Below are positions 38,952 through 47,443 of a DNA stretch of 64,000 nt, piece by piece. The position numbers and the translations under genes are program-made. The notes beneath the pieces were generated by a model. The model did not search any database and was not told the origin of the DNA. It saw nothing but the letters and a program-made list of their open reading frames with translations. Position 1 is the first letter of the stretch. Every line of letters starts with the position of its first letter. The stretch covers positions 50,808 to 114,807 of the forward strand of contig JBATUR010000034.1 of the NCBI GenBank assembly GCA_049671305.1. The letters run 5' to 3'. Source of the DNA: CADCTM01 sp049671305 (GTDB lineage: Bacteria > Cyanobacteriota > Cyanobacteriia > Cyanobacteriales > Coleofasciculaceae).

Positions 38952-39740
38952 ATGGGTTTAGAAATTTGGCTGATTTTGGCAATTGGCGGCTTAGTTTCAG
39001 GAGTTCTTGCAGGTTTCTTAGGTATTGGTGGTGGTGTAGTTTTAGTTCCACTGTTAGTAACACTAGGTTACACACCTGTGCAAGCTGTCGCTACCAGTAG
39101 TTTGGGGATTTTAATTAATTCAATTTTTGGTAGTTACCAAAATTGGAAGATGGGTTACTTGCACTTTAAGCCAATCATTTATTTAGGATTGCCAGCGATA
39201 GTAACGGCTCAAATAGGTGTTTATTTTGCCAGCAGGATTCCCTCATATTTACTACTCTTTTTGTTTGGAATACTGCTGCTGTTTAATATTTATTTAGTGC
39301 AGCTTCGTAACCGTTTACTAGCAAAACAATCAGCAACTGATGCTAAACCAGCTAAAAAATTTGACCCCACAGTTTCTCGGATTTTTACGGGAAGTGCAGC
39401 GGGGATTTTAGCCGGTTTATTTGGTGTAGGAGGTGGCGTGATTATGGTACCGCTGCAAATGTTATTACTAGGAGAAAAAATCAAAGTCGCGATTCAAACC
39501 AGTTTAGCTGTTATTGTTTTGACTGCGGTATCTGCCTGTTTTGGACACGCTTTGGAGGGTAATGTCTTATTTATGGAAGGACTACTTTTGGGAAGTGGTG
39601 GTTTGCTAGGAGTACAAGTTAGTACCCGGACTTTACCAAAGTTACCAGACAAATTAGTAAGCATTATTTTTCGTGGCTTTTTAGCTGTTTTATCAGTTTA
39701 CTTTTTCTGGCAAGCTTGGCATATTTTGCATACAGTTTGA
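38952..39740 (+). CDS. TauE/SafE family permease (sulfite/organosulfonate exporter type)
   Basis: The product has 262 residues with about eight membrane helices. The two halves each carry the family's Gly-rich motif: GFLGIGGGVVLVPLL (about 21-35) and GLFGVGGGVIMVPL (about 156-169), reflecting internal duplication. The second half follows a short charged loop (KQSATDAKPAKKFD). Family members move sulfite, sulfoacetate or other small anions across the inner membrane; the substrate here cannot be read from sequence. The gene stands alone after a structured leader. A TAGGGAGT ribosome binding site precedes the ATG. Confidence 0.9.
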   Translation: MGLEIWLILAIGGLVSGVLAGFLGIGGGVVLVPLLVTLGYTPVQAVATSSLGILINSIFGSYQNWKMGYLHFKPIIYLGLPAIVTAQIGVYFASRIPSYLLLFLFGILLLFNIYLVQLRNRLLAKQSATDAKPAKKFDPTVSRIFTGSAAGILAGLFGVGGGVIMVPLQMLLLGEKIKVAIQTSLAVIVLTAVSACFGHALEGNVLFMEGLLLGSGGLLGVQVSTRTLPKLPDKLVSIIFRGFLAVLSVYFFWQAWHILHTV

Positions 39741-39750
39741 GTCAAAAGCC

Positions 39751-39799
39751 ATTCACCGACTTCTTGAGCAATTTTATTCATAGCCAGAAGTTGGTGAAT
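39751..39799. terminator. Long hairpin between convergent genes
   Basis: ATTCACCGACTTCT (39751-39764) pairs with AGAAGTTGGTGAAT (39786-39799); the single mismatch is a G-T wobble. It sits between the convergent permease and stress-protein genes and could end transcription from either side, though no clear T-run follows. Confidence 0.55.
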
Positions 39800-39832
39800 A
39801 GAAGGTAATCAAGAAAATGATTGGTTATAGTT

Positions 39833-40534
39833 TTAGTTCAACCCATCAGGAATTCCCAGTATTGAACAAGGAAAACTATAACCAATTTTCTGCAATATGC
39901 CGTGGTTTTGTTCATGACAACCCAGCAATAATGCAGTTGCTGATGTTGATTCAACAACTCTTCTGAGTTCTTTTGCTACATTACCAAACCGAAGATGAGT
40001 TTTAAAATCTCCTCCCCATTCTTCTGCCAAACAGCAAGCTTGCGCTAAGATTTGCTCCGCTTGTTTCAAAGTTTTAGATTGAGTAGCAATTGTCTGTGCA
40101 GGGTGTATTTTTTCTAAAGTTTGGCGCGAAGTTTCTACTAATTGCTGAGATTTGGGTTTAGTTAAGACTGAGGTGGTGGACTTGCTTGATACTGAAGATT
40201 TCATTTGCCGAGAAAATTGCTCAATTAATAAATCACTGATCTTTGCTGATTGTAAGATAGTTGAGCTAGGAATAGCTGGCTTTTCTGCCATTACATAAAC
40301 AACTTGAACAGTAACTTGTTTTTGAGTAGTTAAACGGCTTTGATGAGCAATCAACAGCGCTAAATCTAAGGCAGTTTGGCTCTGAGGTGAGGCGTCATAG
40401 CCGACAACTAAATTGATGGGTTTGTCAGAGTTATCCTTTTGAGAAACTGATTCAGGTAGTAACATCATTTGTTCAAATAAATCAGTGCGATTCATTGCAC
40501 ATCCAAGACGCACTAACATTGATTTGATATTCAC
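39833..40534 (-). CDS. Universal stress protein (UspA family)
   Basis: The product has 233 residues from a GTG at 40534, supported by an AGAGGT ribosome binding site; a later ATG (14 codons in) is also possible. The UspA fold starts with INLVVGYDASPQSQTALDLAL, and the nucleotide-loop region near the C-terminus reads ALLLGCHEQNHG. The usual GxxGSVS-like ending of ATP-binding Usps appears altered (GYSFPCSILG), so ATP binding is uncertain. A long Ser/Lys/Gln-rich insertion (about 115-165) enlarges the domain over the usual ~150 residues. Role in stress adaptation is by family only. Confidence 0.85.
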   Translation of the reverse strand: MNIKSMLVRLGCAMNRTDLFEQMMLLPESVSQKDNSDKPINLVVGYDASPQSQTALDLALLIAHQSRLTTQKQVTVQVVYVMAEKPAIPSSTILQSAKISDLLIEQFSRQMKSSVSSKSTTSVLTKPKSQQLVETSRQTLEKIHPAQTIATQSKTLKQAEQILAQACCLAEEWGGDFKTHLRFGNVAKELRRVVESTSATALLLGCHEQNHGILQKIGYSFPCSILGIPDGLN

Positions 40535-40746
40535 AAGTTCTGACCTCTTTTGAAGAAAACTTCTGACAATGGACTTAATTGAAAATCTCTCGTAACCGAT
40601 ATGTAGGAATCCCCTTTAAGGGCTGGGAAAGAAGCTTTAAAAACCCTGGAATCTTTGTCTTTTTAGCCCTAGCCGGGGAATTGAGTGCAGAAACACAATT
40701 TAGAGAGGGTTTTGCTACTAATAAAAAGTAGCTTTTGAGAAGATAA

Positions 40747-41181
40747 TTATGCCCAATCTCCTACAGGTGCTTTTGTAAAAGACTTGATTTCGATACCGTG
40801 ACCGGAAGGATCTTCTACAAACATGACGTGTTGTTCGTGTCCTTTGTTGATAAATCGAACTTTTGGCTCTTTAATGAACTTAGTGCCATGAGCAATAAGG
40901 CGATTTCTTACTTTTTGAAACTCTTCTAAACTCAATGCTGCACCAAAGTGAGGAACTGGCACATCTTCGGCATCAACTTCTCTTTGGATATTTTTGGCAC
41001 TGTATTCTGATACTTCATGGCAGGTAAGTTGACAGCCATAAAAGTCGAAATGAACTGATGTTTTTGAAGCACGGCGTTCTTCAAGACCCAAAATATTGCA
41101 ATAAAAGTGACGAGTTGCATTGAGATCGCCGACACACATTGATAAATGGAAAGGGAAGGTTTTGGTTTGAGTCGCAAACAT
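40747..41181 (-). CDS. VOC-superfamily protein (glyoxalase/dioxygenase fold)
   Basis: The product has 144 residues. It begins with FHLSMCVGDL, where the His is the usual first metal ligand, continues with ARHFY-like TRHFYCNILGLEERR, has VPHFGAAL (second His region), and ends with FVEDPSGHGIEIKSF, where the Glu is the last ligand position. All ligands needed for a metal centre seem present. This domain occurs in glyoxalases, fosfomycin-type resistance proteins and dioxygenases, and sequence alone does not choose between them. It is monocistronic. Confidence 0.87.
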   Translation of the reverse strand: MFATQTKTFPFHLSMCVGDLNATRHFYCNILGLEERRASKTSVHFDFYGCQLTCHEVSEYSAKNIQREVDAEDVPVPHFGAALSLEEFQKVRNRLIAHGTKFIKEPKVRFINKGHEQHVMFVEDPSGHGIEIKSFTKAPVGDWA

Positions 41182-42637
41182 CTAATACATCCTTTAAGGT
41201 TGAGTGAACGTAGGCGCTAGTGATGCTTTTTTCTTTACAAGAAAGTAATAGCTATTGACAATAGCCTGTGTTGTTGTTGCTTTGTTATTGAGGTTGGGCA
41301 GCCTTTTGGACAACATAGGGCTTTAATTCAGAGACGAGGCGATGAAGTCGCAAACTCTCAATAACTAGCGAACTAAATTTGTAGCCTGGAATTATCTGTG
41401 AGTTGTCATTCTTAAGTAGTCATATGAGATTAAGGCGGCTACTACATACAGATAGGAGATGACAAGTCACTGTCAAGCAAATCTACTAACTAAATGAGTG
41501 AGTTTTAGATTGGTCATTTGGATTTGCTTGAGAAAGCTCAATTTTCTTCTGTGCAAAGTTTATTAGAAGCATCACAGCGAACACTTGAACTCTTACATTC
41601 ATCAAGTTACTTTACTCAAAACCCAAACAACCAGTGTTTTGGCAATTGTTCATTAAAAACTTACAAAACTATTCCGGATTTATGAATTTTAATAATGGCT
41701 ATCATTCATATTTCGTATAGGTTGTACCCCATTTTTAAGCTATTTGGCTTAAGTTGAAGATTAGATAAAGTGTAACGGAAAAACCATCAAAGCTGGCGAG
41801 GGTAAGTTAAATGCAATTACTTTTTCAGGAGAATAATTATGCACCATGACTAAATACATACGCCAATTTGCTGATTGACATTTAAGTGTAAGTGAACAAT
41901 AATCTTAATTGGTGTAATCTATAGCCAAAAATTCCAGAGCTATCAGTATTTTCAAGCAATTTTTACTTGCTGCAAAGAATAAGTTAACTACTTTTCACAG
42001 GCTTGGTAGGTGCAAGTATGTATAAGCAGATAGATAACAGTTGGCAGATTTTGCTTTTCTTAAATAATTTTATATCGTATTTAAATTGATCTTTTTTGGG
42101 ATTGCACAAGGCTCTAATTTCTATTACCTCAATCCTTGTTGATAAAACTTCATCTAATCTTTAAACTCATTTATTTATACTAAAGGCTAAAGCCAGATCA
42201 GGATAAAAACAATCCAAAACTGAAATTCAGAGCTTGATTATAAATTCCCCTTTATTCCCGATTTGGAAGTAAATAAATTTCTAACTCTAACATCAAAGTG
42301 TAGATTGGAAGCTAGAATAACGGAGAAGTAAATAAGTGAGCCTTGAAAATAGTTGTCCTCAGTTTTTTAGAAATAAAATAGCCAAATATTTGAGCTTAAA
42401 GGAGATTACTTTGCAAGTTGGTAAATTGTCAGCTTGGTATGAAAATAGGGAACAGTTCACCCTTTTCAACTCAATCTTTAAGAAGGAGTAAGGGTTTATG
42501 AGTTCGGGTTATTAGTGGTACAATCAAAAGGTCATCTGTACTAATAGAAATACTTTGGTTGTCTAGATTGAAATCAGTTGCTCCCCCACATAATTCTAAA
42601 GATTCTACGCTCTACCTAGTAATCAAATATTACTGCA
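41182..42637. other. Long intergenic region upstream of the chemosensory operon
   Basis: These 1456 bases lie between divergent genes. I see no RNA gene. One coding-like frame, interrupted by a TAG, runs 41494-41685. At 41826 an AGGAG site precedes the minimal frame ATG CAC CAT GAC TAA, with another 10-codon frame overlapping it. The size suggests a complex control region for the chemosensory operon. Confidence 0.6.
41494..41685 (+). pseudogene. Possible small gene interrupted by an in-frame amber codon
   Basis: From ATG at 41494 the frame reads MSEF, then TAG at 41506, then 58 sense codons (IGHLDLLEKAQ, SLLEASQRTLELL) to a TGA at 41683. The helical composition after the stop looks protein-like. 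It could instead start at the TTG at 41518. No homologue is recognised. Confidence 0.25.
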
Positions 42638-43825
42638 ATGACAACAAAACAAACTTTGCCTCATATCTCTCAAGGAAATATTGCTGCCTCACAAATTAGT
42701 CAATTTTTCACTAATCTCAAGAGGATTCAATTTAACGGTAAAGTAGAATTAATCACCCCTCAAGGGCAACGCTGGTTTTTTTATCTACATCTGGGCTGGC
42801 TAATGTATGCAACTGGAGGAACACATTCAGTAAGGAGATGGAGAAGAAATTTAGCAAAAGTCTGCCCTGGCATTTTTTCTAATTCTTCAGCGCTGAAAGT
42901 TGAGTTGCCAGGTACTGAACAGGGAAATTTTACTACTTGTTGGGAAGAAAACTTGTTATCTTTGTGGGTAGCACAACAAAAAATTACTCGCGAACAAGCG
43001 GCTGAGGCAACTCAAGCTATACTTGCTGAAGTTTTCTTTGATTTGTTGCAGGTGAAATCTCTAACTTGTCAAATTAAGCCAGATCAATTGTTATCGACGC
43101 AACTGATATTGATTGATTCAGAAGCAGTTATTGCTCAAGTTCAACCGCTGATTCAAGCTTGGAAAACTGCTAAACTTAATGACTATTCTCCCAACAAAGC
43201 CCCCCAAATTAAACAATCAGAGCAGCTTGAAAAAAGTGTATCGCCGTCAGTTTATCAGGCTTTAGCACATTTACTAAATGGACAATACACTTTACATGAT
43301 TTAGCAGTCCAAATGAAACGGGATATTGTGCAAGTTACTCGCCCACTTTTACCTTATATTCAATCAGGTTGGGTAGAATTAATTGGTATTTCAGATCTGC
43401 CAAGTCCGGTTAAAAATTCAGTTCCAACATCCACGACAAGAACCACAAAAGAGCCATTAATTGCCTGTGTAGATGATAGCCCTTTAGTTTGTCAAACAAT
43501 GGTAAAACTGCTTACATCATCTGGTTATCAAACTTTTAGTATTACTGATGATTTAAGGGCTATAGCAACTTTATTAGCCAAAAAACCAGATTTAATCTTT
43601 TTAGATTTGGTAATGCCCAATACTAACGGCTACGAAATTTGCACCCAGCTACGCAAGCTTTCTGTGTTTCGCGATACACCAATTGTCATTCTGACAGGAA
43701 ATGATGGCATTGTTGACCAAGTTCGAGCTAGACTAGTCGGCGCATCAGATTTTTTGAGTAAACCCATTGAGCCGGAAACTGTGTTAAATGTAGTTAATAA
43801 GCATTTACAACATCAGCTCAATTAA
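42638..43825 (+). CDS. PatA/PixG-type response regulator (PilG/HmpA position)
   Basis: The product has 395 residues. The N-terminal ~250 residues form a PATAN (DUF4388-like) region with FNGKVELITPQGQRWFFYLHLGWLMYATGG, and the C-terminal ~120 residues a receiver domain with CVDDSP, phosphoacceptor Asp-323 in FLDLVMP, and FLSKPIEP. This architecture is that of PatA, PixG and PilG, which head cyanobacterial chemosensory operons and act on type IV pilus motors or pattern control. Genes for CheY, CheW, MCP and CheA follow on the same strand in the standard order. Confidence 0.9.
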   Translation: MTTKQTLPHISQGNIAASQISQFFTNLKRIQFNGKVELITPQGQRWFFYLHLGWLMYATGGTHSVRRWRRNLAKVCPGIFSNSSALKVELPGTEQGNFTTCWEENLLSLWVAQQKITREQAAEATQAILAEVFFDLLQVKSLTCQIKPDQLLSTQLILIDSEAVIAQVQPLIQAWKTAKLNDYSPNKAPQIKQSEQLEKSVSPSVYQALAHLLNGQYTLHDLAVQMKRDIVQVTRPLLPYIQSGWVELIGISDLPSPVKNSVPTSTTRTTKEPLIACVDDSPLVCQTMVKLLTSSGYQTFSITDDLRAIATLLAKKPDLIFLDLVMPNTNGYEICTQLRKLSVFRDTPIVILTGNDGIVDQVRARLVGASDFLSKPIEPETVLNVVNKHLQHQLN

Positions 43826-43898
43826 TATTCTTCGTCTGGGCAATATTAACCAATACCTGCCAGCTAGATTGTAGTTTTTTATTAATGAGGATAAAACC

Positions 43899-44264
43899 TT
43901 GAGCACTGCCTTAATAGTCGAAGATTCCTTAACTGAGCAAGCGGTTCTTACTAGCTGTTTACAAAGGGGCGGTTTAAATGTCTTGACTGCCAATAATGCT
44001 GAAGAAGCGATCGCCAAAATCAATACCCACAAATTGGATGTAATCATCCTAGACGTGGTTCTGCCCGACCGTAGTGGCTTTGAAATTTGCCGCGACCTCA
44101 AAGCTGAACTTGTAACCAGCAATATTCCGATCATCATTTGTTCCACAAAAGGAGGAGAAATGGATAAATTTTGGGGTATGAAGCAAGGTGCAAATGCTTA
44201 CTTAGTCAAACCCATTGACCAAGAAGAGTTGGTTCGTACTGTAAAAGGATTGATCCGCAATTAA
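43899..44264 (+). CDS. CheY-like response regulator (PilH/HmpB position)
   Basis: The product has 121 residues, a single receiver domain: acidic pocket VEDS, phosphoacceptor Asp-52 in IILDVVLPD, and the conserved Lys in LVKPIDQ. It starts at TTG (43899), chosen because GAGGA lies at the right distance and the only nearby upstream ATG runs into a stop. It should be phosphorylated by the CheA-like kinase encoded downstream and act on the pilus machinery or as a phosphate sink. Confidence 0.92.
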   Translation: MSTALIVEDSLTEQAVLTSCLQRGGLNVLTANNAEEAIAKINTHKLDVIILDVVLPDRSGFEICRDLKAELVTSNIPIIICSTKGGEMDKFWGMKQGANAYLVKPIDQEELVRTVKGLIRN

Positions 44265-44277
44265 ACCTTACTAATCA

Positions 44278-44835
44278 ATGTCCAACTTTTTATCATTGCC
44301 TGTTGCCTCAGTTCCTCAAATTGACTCACAAAAGTCTAATGTTGGCGATCAATATTTGCGATTCTATCTTGAGCCAAATACTACCGCACTCTTGCCCGTT
44401 AATCAATTAACAGAAGTTCTAACCATTCCCATCAGTCAGATTGTTCCAATTTTTAATATGCCCCCCTGGGTAATGGGTGTATACAACTGGCGGGGTGAAA
44501 TTCTTTGGATGGTTGATTTAAATCACTTAGTTGGACTAACTCCTTGGTATCAACAAAAAAGCAGCAGTTCAGTCCATTCAGCAGTGGTATTATATCTACA
44601 TTCTCATCAAGCAAAATCCAGCAATGCTAATAGCAAAATTCTGGGATTAGTAGTAAACAGAATTGAAGATATTGAATGGTGTAATTCCGACCTAATTCAA
44701 TCTCCGCCATCTTCTACAGTTACGCCTGAACTAATACCATTCTTACGTGGATATTGGTTGAAATCCAACCGTGAAATGTTAGTAGTTTTAGATGGCGAAG
44801 CGATTATGGCAGCGATGCCCAAAACCGATATTTAA
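44278..44835 (+). CDS. CheW-like adaptor (PilI/HmpC position)
   Basis: The product has 185 residues with one CheW domain: LRFYLEPNTTALLPVNQLTEVL, then MGVYNWRGEILWMVDL, the characteristic CheW loop. It couples the methyl-accepting protein to the CheA kinase. The frame begins 13 bases after the CheY-like gene, in the same operon. A Ser/Asn-rich insertion (SSSVHSA, SSNANS) lengthens the middle of the domain. Confidence 0.92.
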   Translation: MSNFLSLPVASVPQIDSQKSNVGDQYLRFYLEPNTTALLPVNQLTEVLTIPISQIVPIFNMPPWVMGVYNWRGEILWMVDLNHLVGLTPWYQQKSSSSVHSAVVLYLHSHQAKSSNANSKILGLVVNRIEDIEWCNSDLIQSPPSSTVTPELIPFLRGYWLKSNREMLVVLDGEAIMAAMPKTDI

Positions 44836-45023
44836 GCCACATCTTAAATAATTAGATTCTCCTAACTGGATCATCTTAATTTAATAGAAAACTGGTCATA
44901 GGAACACTTAATAACCATAGCTACATCCTATCTGCCAGCTACAACCTCAAGGGAATGCTCTACTTTACTTATTTTTCACTTTGAGTAACTTGCAACTACC
45001 CCTCTCTTGAAAAGGTTGATTCC

Positions 45024-47381
45024 ATGACACAGATACCTACTCAGACTAATTCCCAAAATTCCAGCAATGGAGGATATTTTCCCACCAATAATCTTCAACT
45101 TGAATCTAACAATGTTGAAACTAATTCTCTTCCATCGGAAGAGGAAAATGTTATAGGAACCACTGTAGAAGATCTCCAAACATTCCCCATCCAAAAATCT
45201 CGCCGTCCTGGTGGGTGGTGGCAACGACAAAGTTTGCAAAGCAAAACTATGCTCGCCTCCCTAGCCATTGGGACGCTTCCTGTACTACTGCTTGGCTCAA
45301 TTTCTTATATTGCTATTGACCAAACGATTCAGAAAAAAGTAGTTCAAGAAGAACAGTCTAAAATTCAAGAACGGCAAGACAAGTTAGATCTATTCTTTAA
45401 AGAACGCTACAGTGATATTCAAAACCTAGCTAACCTTTCAGTTTTTAGTAATGCCGAGGTGCGCGACCTAGTTCAGAACCAACAAAAAAAAGCAGTTCTC
45501 AATGATTACCTGAAAACGTATCAAATCTATGACAGCATTGTTGTAGCAGATTTAAAAGGTAACGTCTTATATGAAGTAGGAGATGGCACGATTGCTAATC
45601 TTGCTGACCGAGACTATTTCCAAAAAGTTCTTAAAGAAGACCGTCCACTCCTCACTGATCCACTAGTATCTTTAGTCACGGGAGAAGTCAGTTTATTTAC
45701 CGCCGCACCCATCAAAGATAGCGCCACAGGTAAAACAATTGCCATCATTCGTACCCGCTTACCTTTACCAGCGATCCAACAGATAGTTCAAGGTAAAAGT
45801 TCTGAGAATCAATCATATTATTTAAAGGATTCCTTGGGTAAAATTGCTGCTTCTGATCAAAAAGAAGTCCTTCAGAAACAGTTAGACCAAGTATTTCCCA
45901 AATTCTTTGCTCAAAATCAGCCAAACGGCGAACAACCAATTACAGCCACCATTCGTGATAATCGAGGCGAAAACGTTGTCACATATCTTCCCAGCACCGC
46001 ACTGGCTAAAACCTATGGTCTAAACTGGGGTTTAATGCTCACAACACCCACAGAAGTGGCTTTTGCTGCCCAGAGACAGTTGTTGCTTACCATGTTATTG
46101 GGAACAGGTGCCGTAACCTTGGTCGTTGCAGCCATTTCAGCTTTCGTGGCACGTCGTGCTATTCGCCCCATTCAAAAAGCTGCCAGCGCCGTCGAAAAAA
46201 TCGGTCAGGGAGAACTGGATACCCGCCTAGAAGTCCAAGGTCAAGATGAACTGGCGGTGCTGTCCGAAAACATCAACATCATGACCGGTCAGCTACAGAG
46301 CTTTTTGCAAGAACAAGTCCAAGCAACCGAGCAAGCTTTTGCACTAGAACAAACCGAAAGACTTGCCCAGGAACAGCGCCAGCTTAAGGAATCATTGCAA
46401 AAACGGGCGTTAGAACTGCTAATGGAAGTAGACCCGATTAGTAAAGGCGACCTAACTACCCGCGCCACGGTGACTGCCGATGAAATTGGTACAATTGCTG
46501 ACTCTTATAACGCCACAGTTGGCAACTTGCGGAAAATTGTACAGCAAGTGCAATCTGCTGCCAGTCAGGTTGCCCAAACGACGACTAGTAATGAAGCTTC
46601 GGTGCAAGGATTATCTATGGAAGCTTTGCGCGGTGCCCAAGAAATTACCGTAGCACTGGTTAAGGTGCAAGAAATGGCTGAGTCTGTACGCTTGGTTGCA
46701 GCTAATGCCAAACTAGCGGAAGCGGCTTTGCAGCAGGCACAAGTTACAGTTGCAGAAGGTGATACGGCGATGAACCGTACCGTCGAGGGTTTCGTAGCAA
46801 TTCGCGAAAACGTAGCAGAAACCGCCAAAAAAGTCAAACGATTAGGAGAATCTTCTCAAAAGATTTCTGCCGTAGTTAATTTGATTGGCACCTTTGCCGC
46901 TCAAACCAACTTGCTGGCGCTGAATGCCTCAATTGAAGCGGCACGCGCTGGAGAAGAAGGGCGTGGTTTTGCGGTAGTTGCCAACGAAGTACGGGCGCTA
47001 GCACGACAGTCAGCCGAAGCTACTAGCGAGATTTCTCAATTAGTTGCAGGTATTCAGGCAGAAACTAATGAGGTGGTAGCGGCAATGGAAGCTGGCACAG
47101 AGCAGGTTGTGGTGGGAACACAACTTGTTGATGATACTCGTCAAAGCTTGAATAAAATTACCGAAACTAGTGCTCAAATTAATAGTTTAGTAGAAGCGAT
47201 CGCTCAAGCAACAGTTGTGCAATCTCTTGCCTCGGAGTCGGTGACGCAAACCATGACGAATGCAGCGACAATTGCTGATAAAACTTCCTCTGAAGCGAGT
47301 TTAGTTTCTGCTTCTTTTGAAGAACTGAGAATGTTAGCACAGGCTTTGCAAGAAGATGTGGGTAAGTTTAAAGTTAGCTAG
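45024..47381 (+). CDS. Methyl-accepting chemotaxis protein (PilJ/HmpD position)
   Basis: The product has 785 residues. After a ~70-residue polar cytoplasmic tail, two membrane helices (about 75-98 and 350-373) flank an extracytoplasmic dCache-like domain with YDSIVVADLKGNVLYEVGDG. A HAMP domain follows (about 374-428), then a second HAMP-like segment (about 470-515, KGDLTTRATVTADEIG) and the signalling hairpin (about 535-785) with the tip around TNLLALNASIEAARAGEEGRGF. It lacks the GAF domains of PixJ phototaxis receptors, so it is a PilJ/Hmp-type receptor rather than a photoreceptor. Ligand unknown. Confidence 0.93.
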   Translation: MTQIPTQTNSQNSSNGGYFPTNNLQLESNNVETNSLPSEEENVIGTTVEDLQTFPIQKSRRPGGWWQRQSLQSKTMLASLAIGTLPVLLLGSISYIAIDQTIQKKVVQEEQSKIQERQDKLDLFFKERYSDIQNLANLSVFSNAEVRDLVQNQQKKAVLNDYLKTYQIYDSIVVADLKGNVLYEVGDGTIANLADRDYFQKVLKEDRPLLTDPLVSLVTGEVSLFTAAPIKDSATGKTIAIIRTRLPLPAIQQIVQGKSSENQSYYLKDSLGKIAASDQKEVLQKQLDQVFPKFFAQNQPNGEQPITATIRDNRGENVVTYLPSTALAKTYGLNWGLMLTTPTEVAFAAQRQLLLTMLLGTGAVTLVVAAISAFVARRAIRPIQKAASAVEKIGQGELDTRLEVQGQDELAVLSENINIMTGQLQSFLQEQVQATEQAFALEQTERLAQEQRQLKESLQKRALELLMEVDPISKGDLTTRATVTADEIGTIADSYNATVGNLRKIVQQVQSAASQVAQTTTSNEASVQGLSMEALRGAQEITVALVKVQEMAESVRLVAANAKLAEAALQQAQVTVAEGDTAMNRTVEGFVAIRENVAETAKKVKRLGESSQKISAVVNLIGTFAAQTNLLALNASIEAARAGEEGRGFAVVANEVRALARQSAEATSEISQLVAGIQAETNEVVAAMEAGTEQVVVGTQLVDDTRQSLNKITETSAQINSLVEAIAQATVVQSLASESVTQTMTNAATIADKTSSEASLVSASFEELRMLAQALQEDVGKFKVS

Positions 47382-47443
47382 TTTTTCTTGGCTTGTTACT
47401 AACGCTTGAACTTTAAAACATAGACGGCAGGGCTTAACTAACT

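Noticed and set aside
41810..41860. AGGAG followed by the minimal frame MHHD
   Set aside because: It could be a leader peptide, but such short frames occur by chance and no attenuator follows it.
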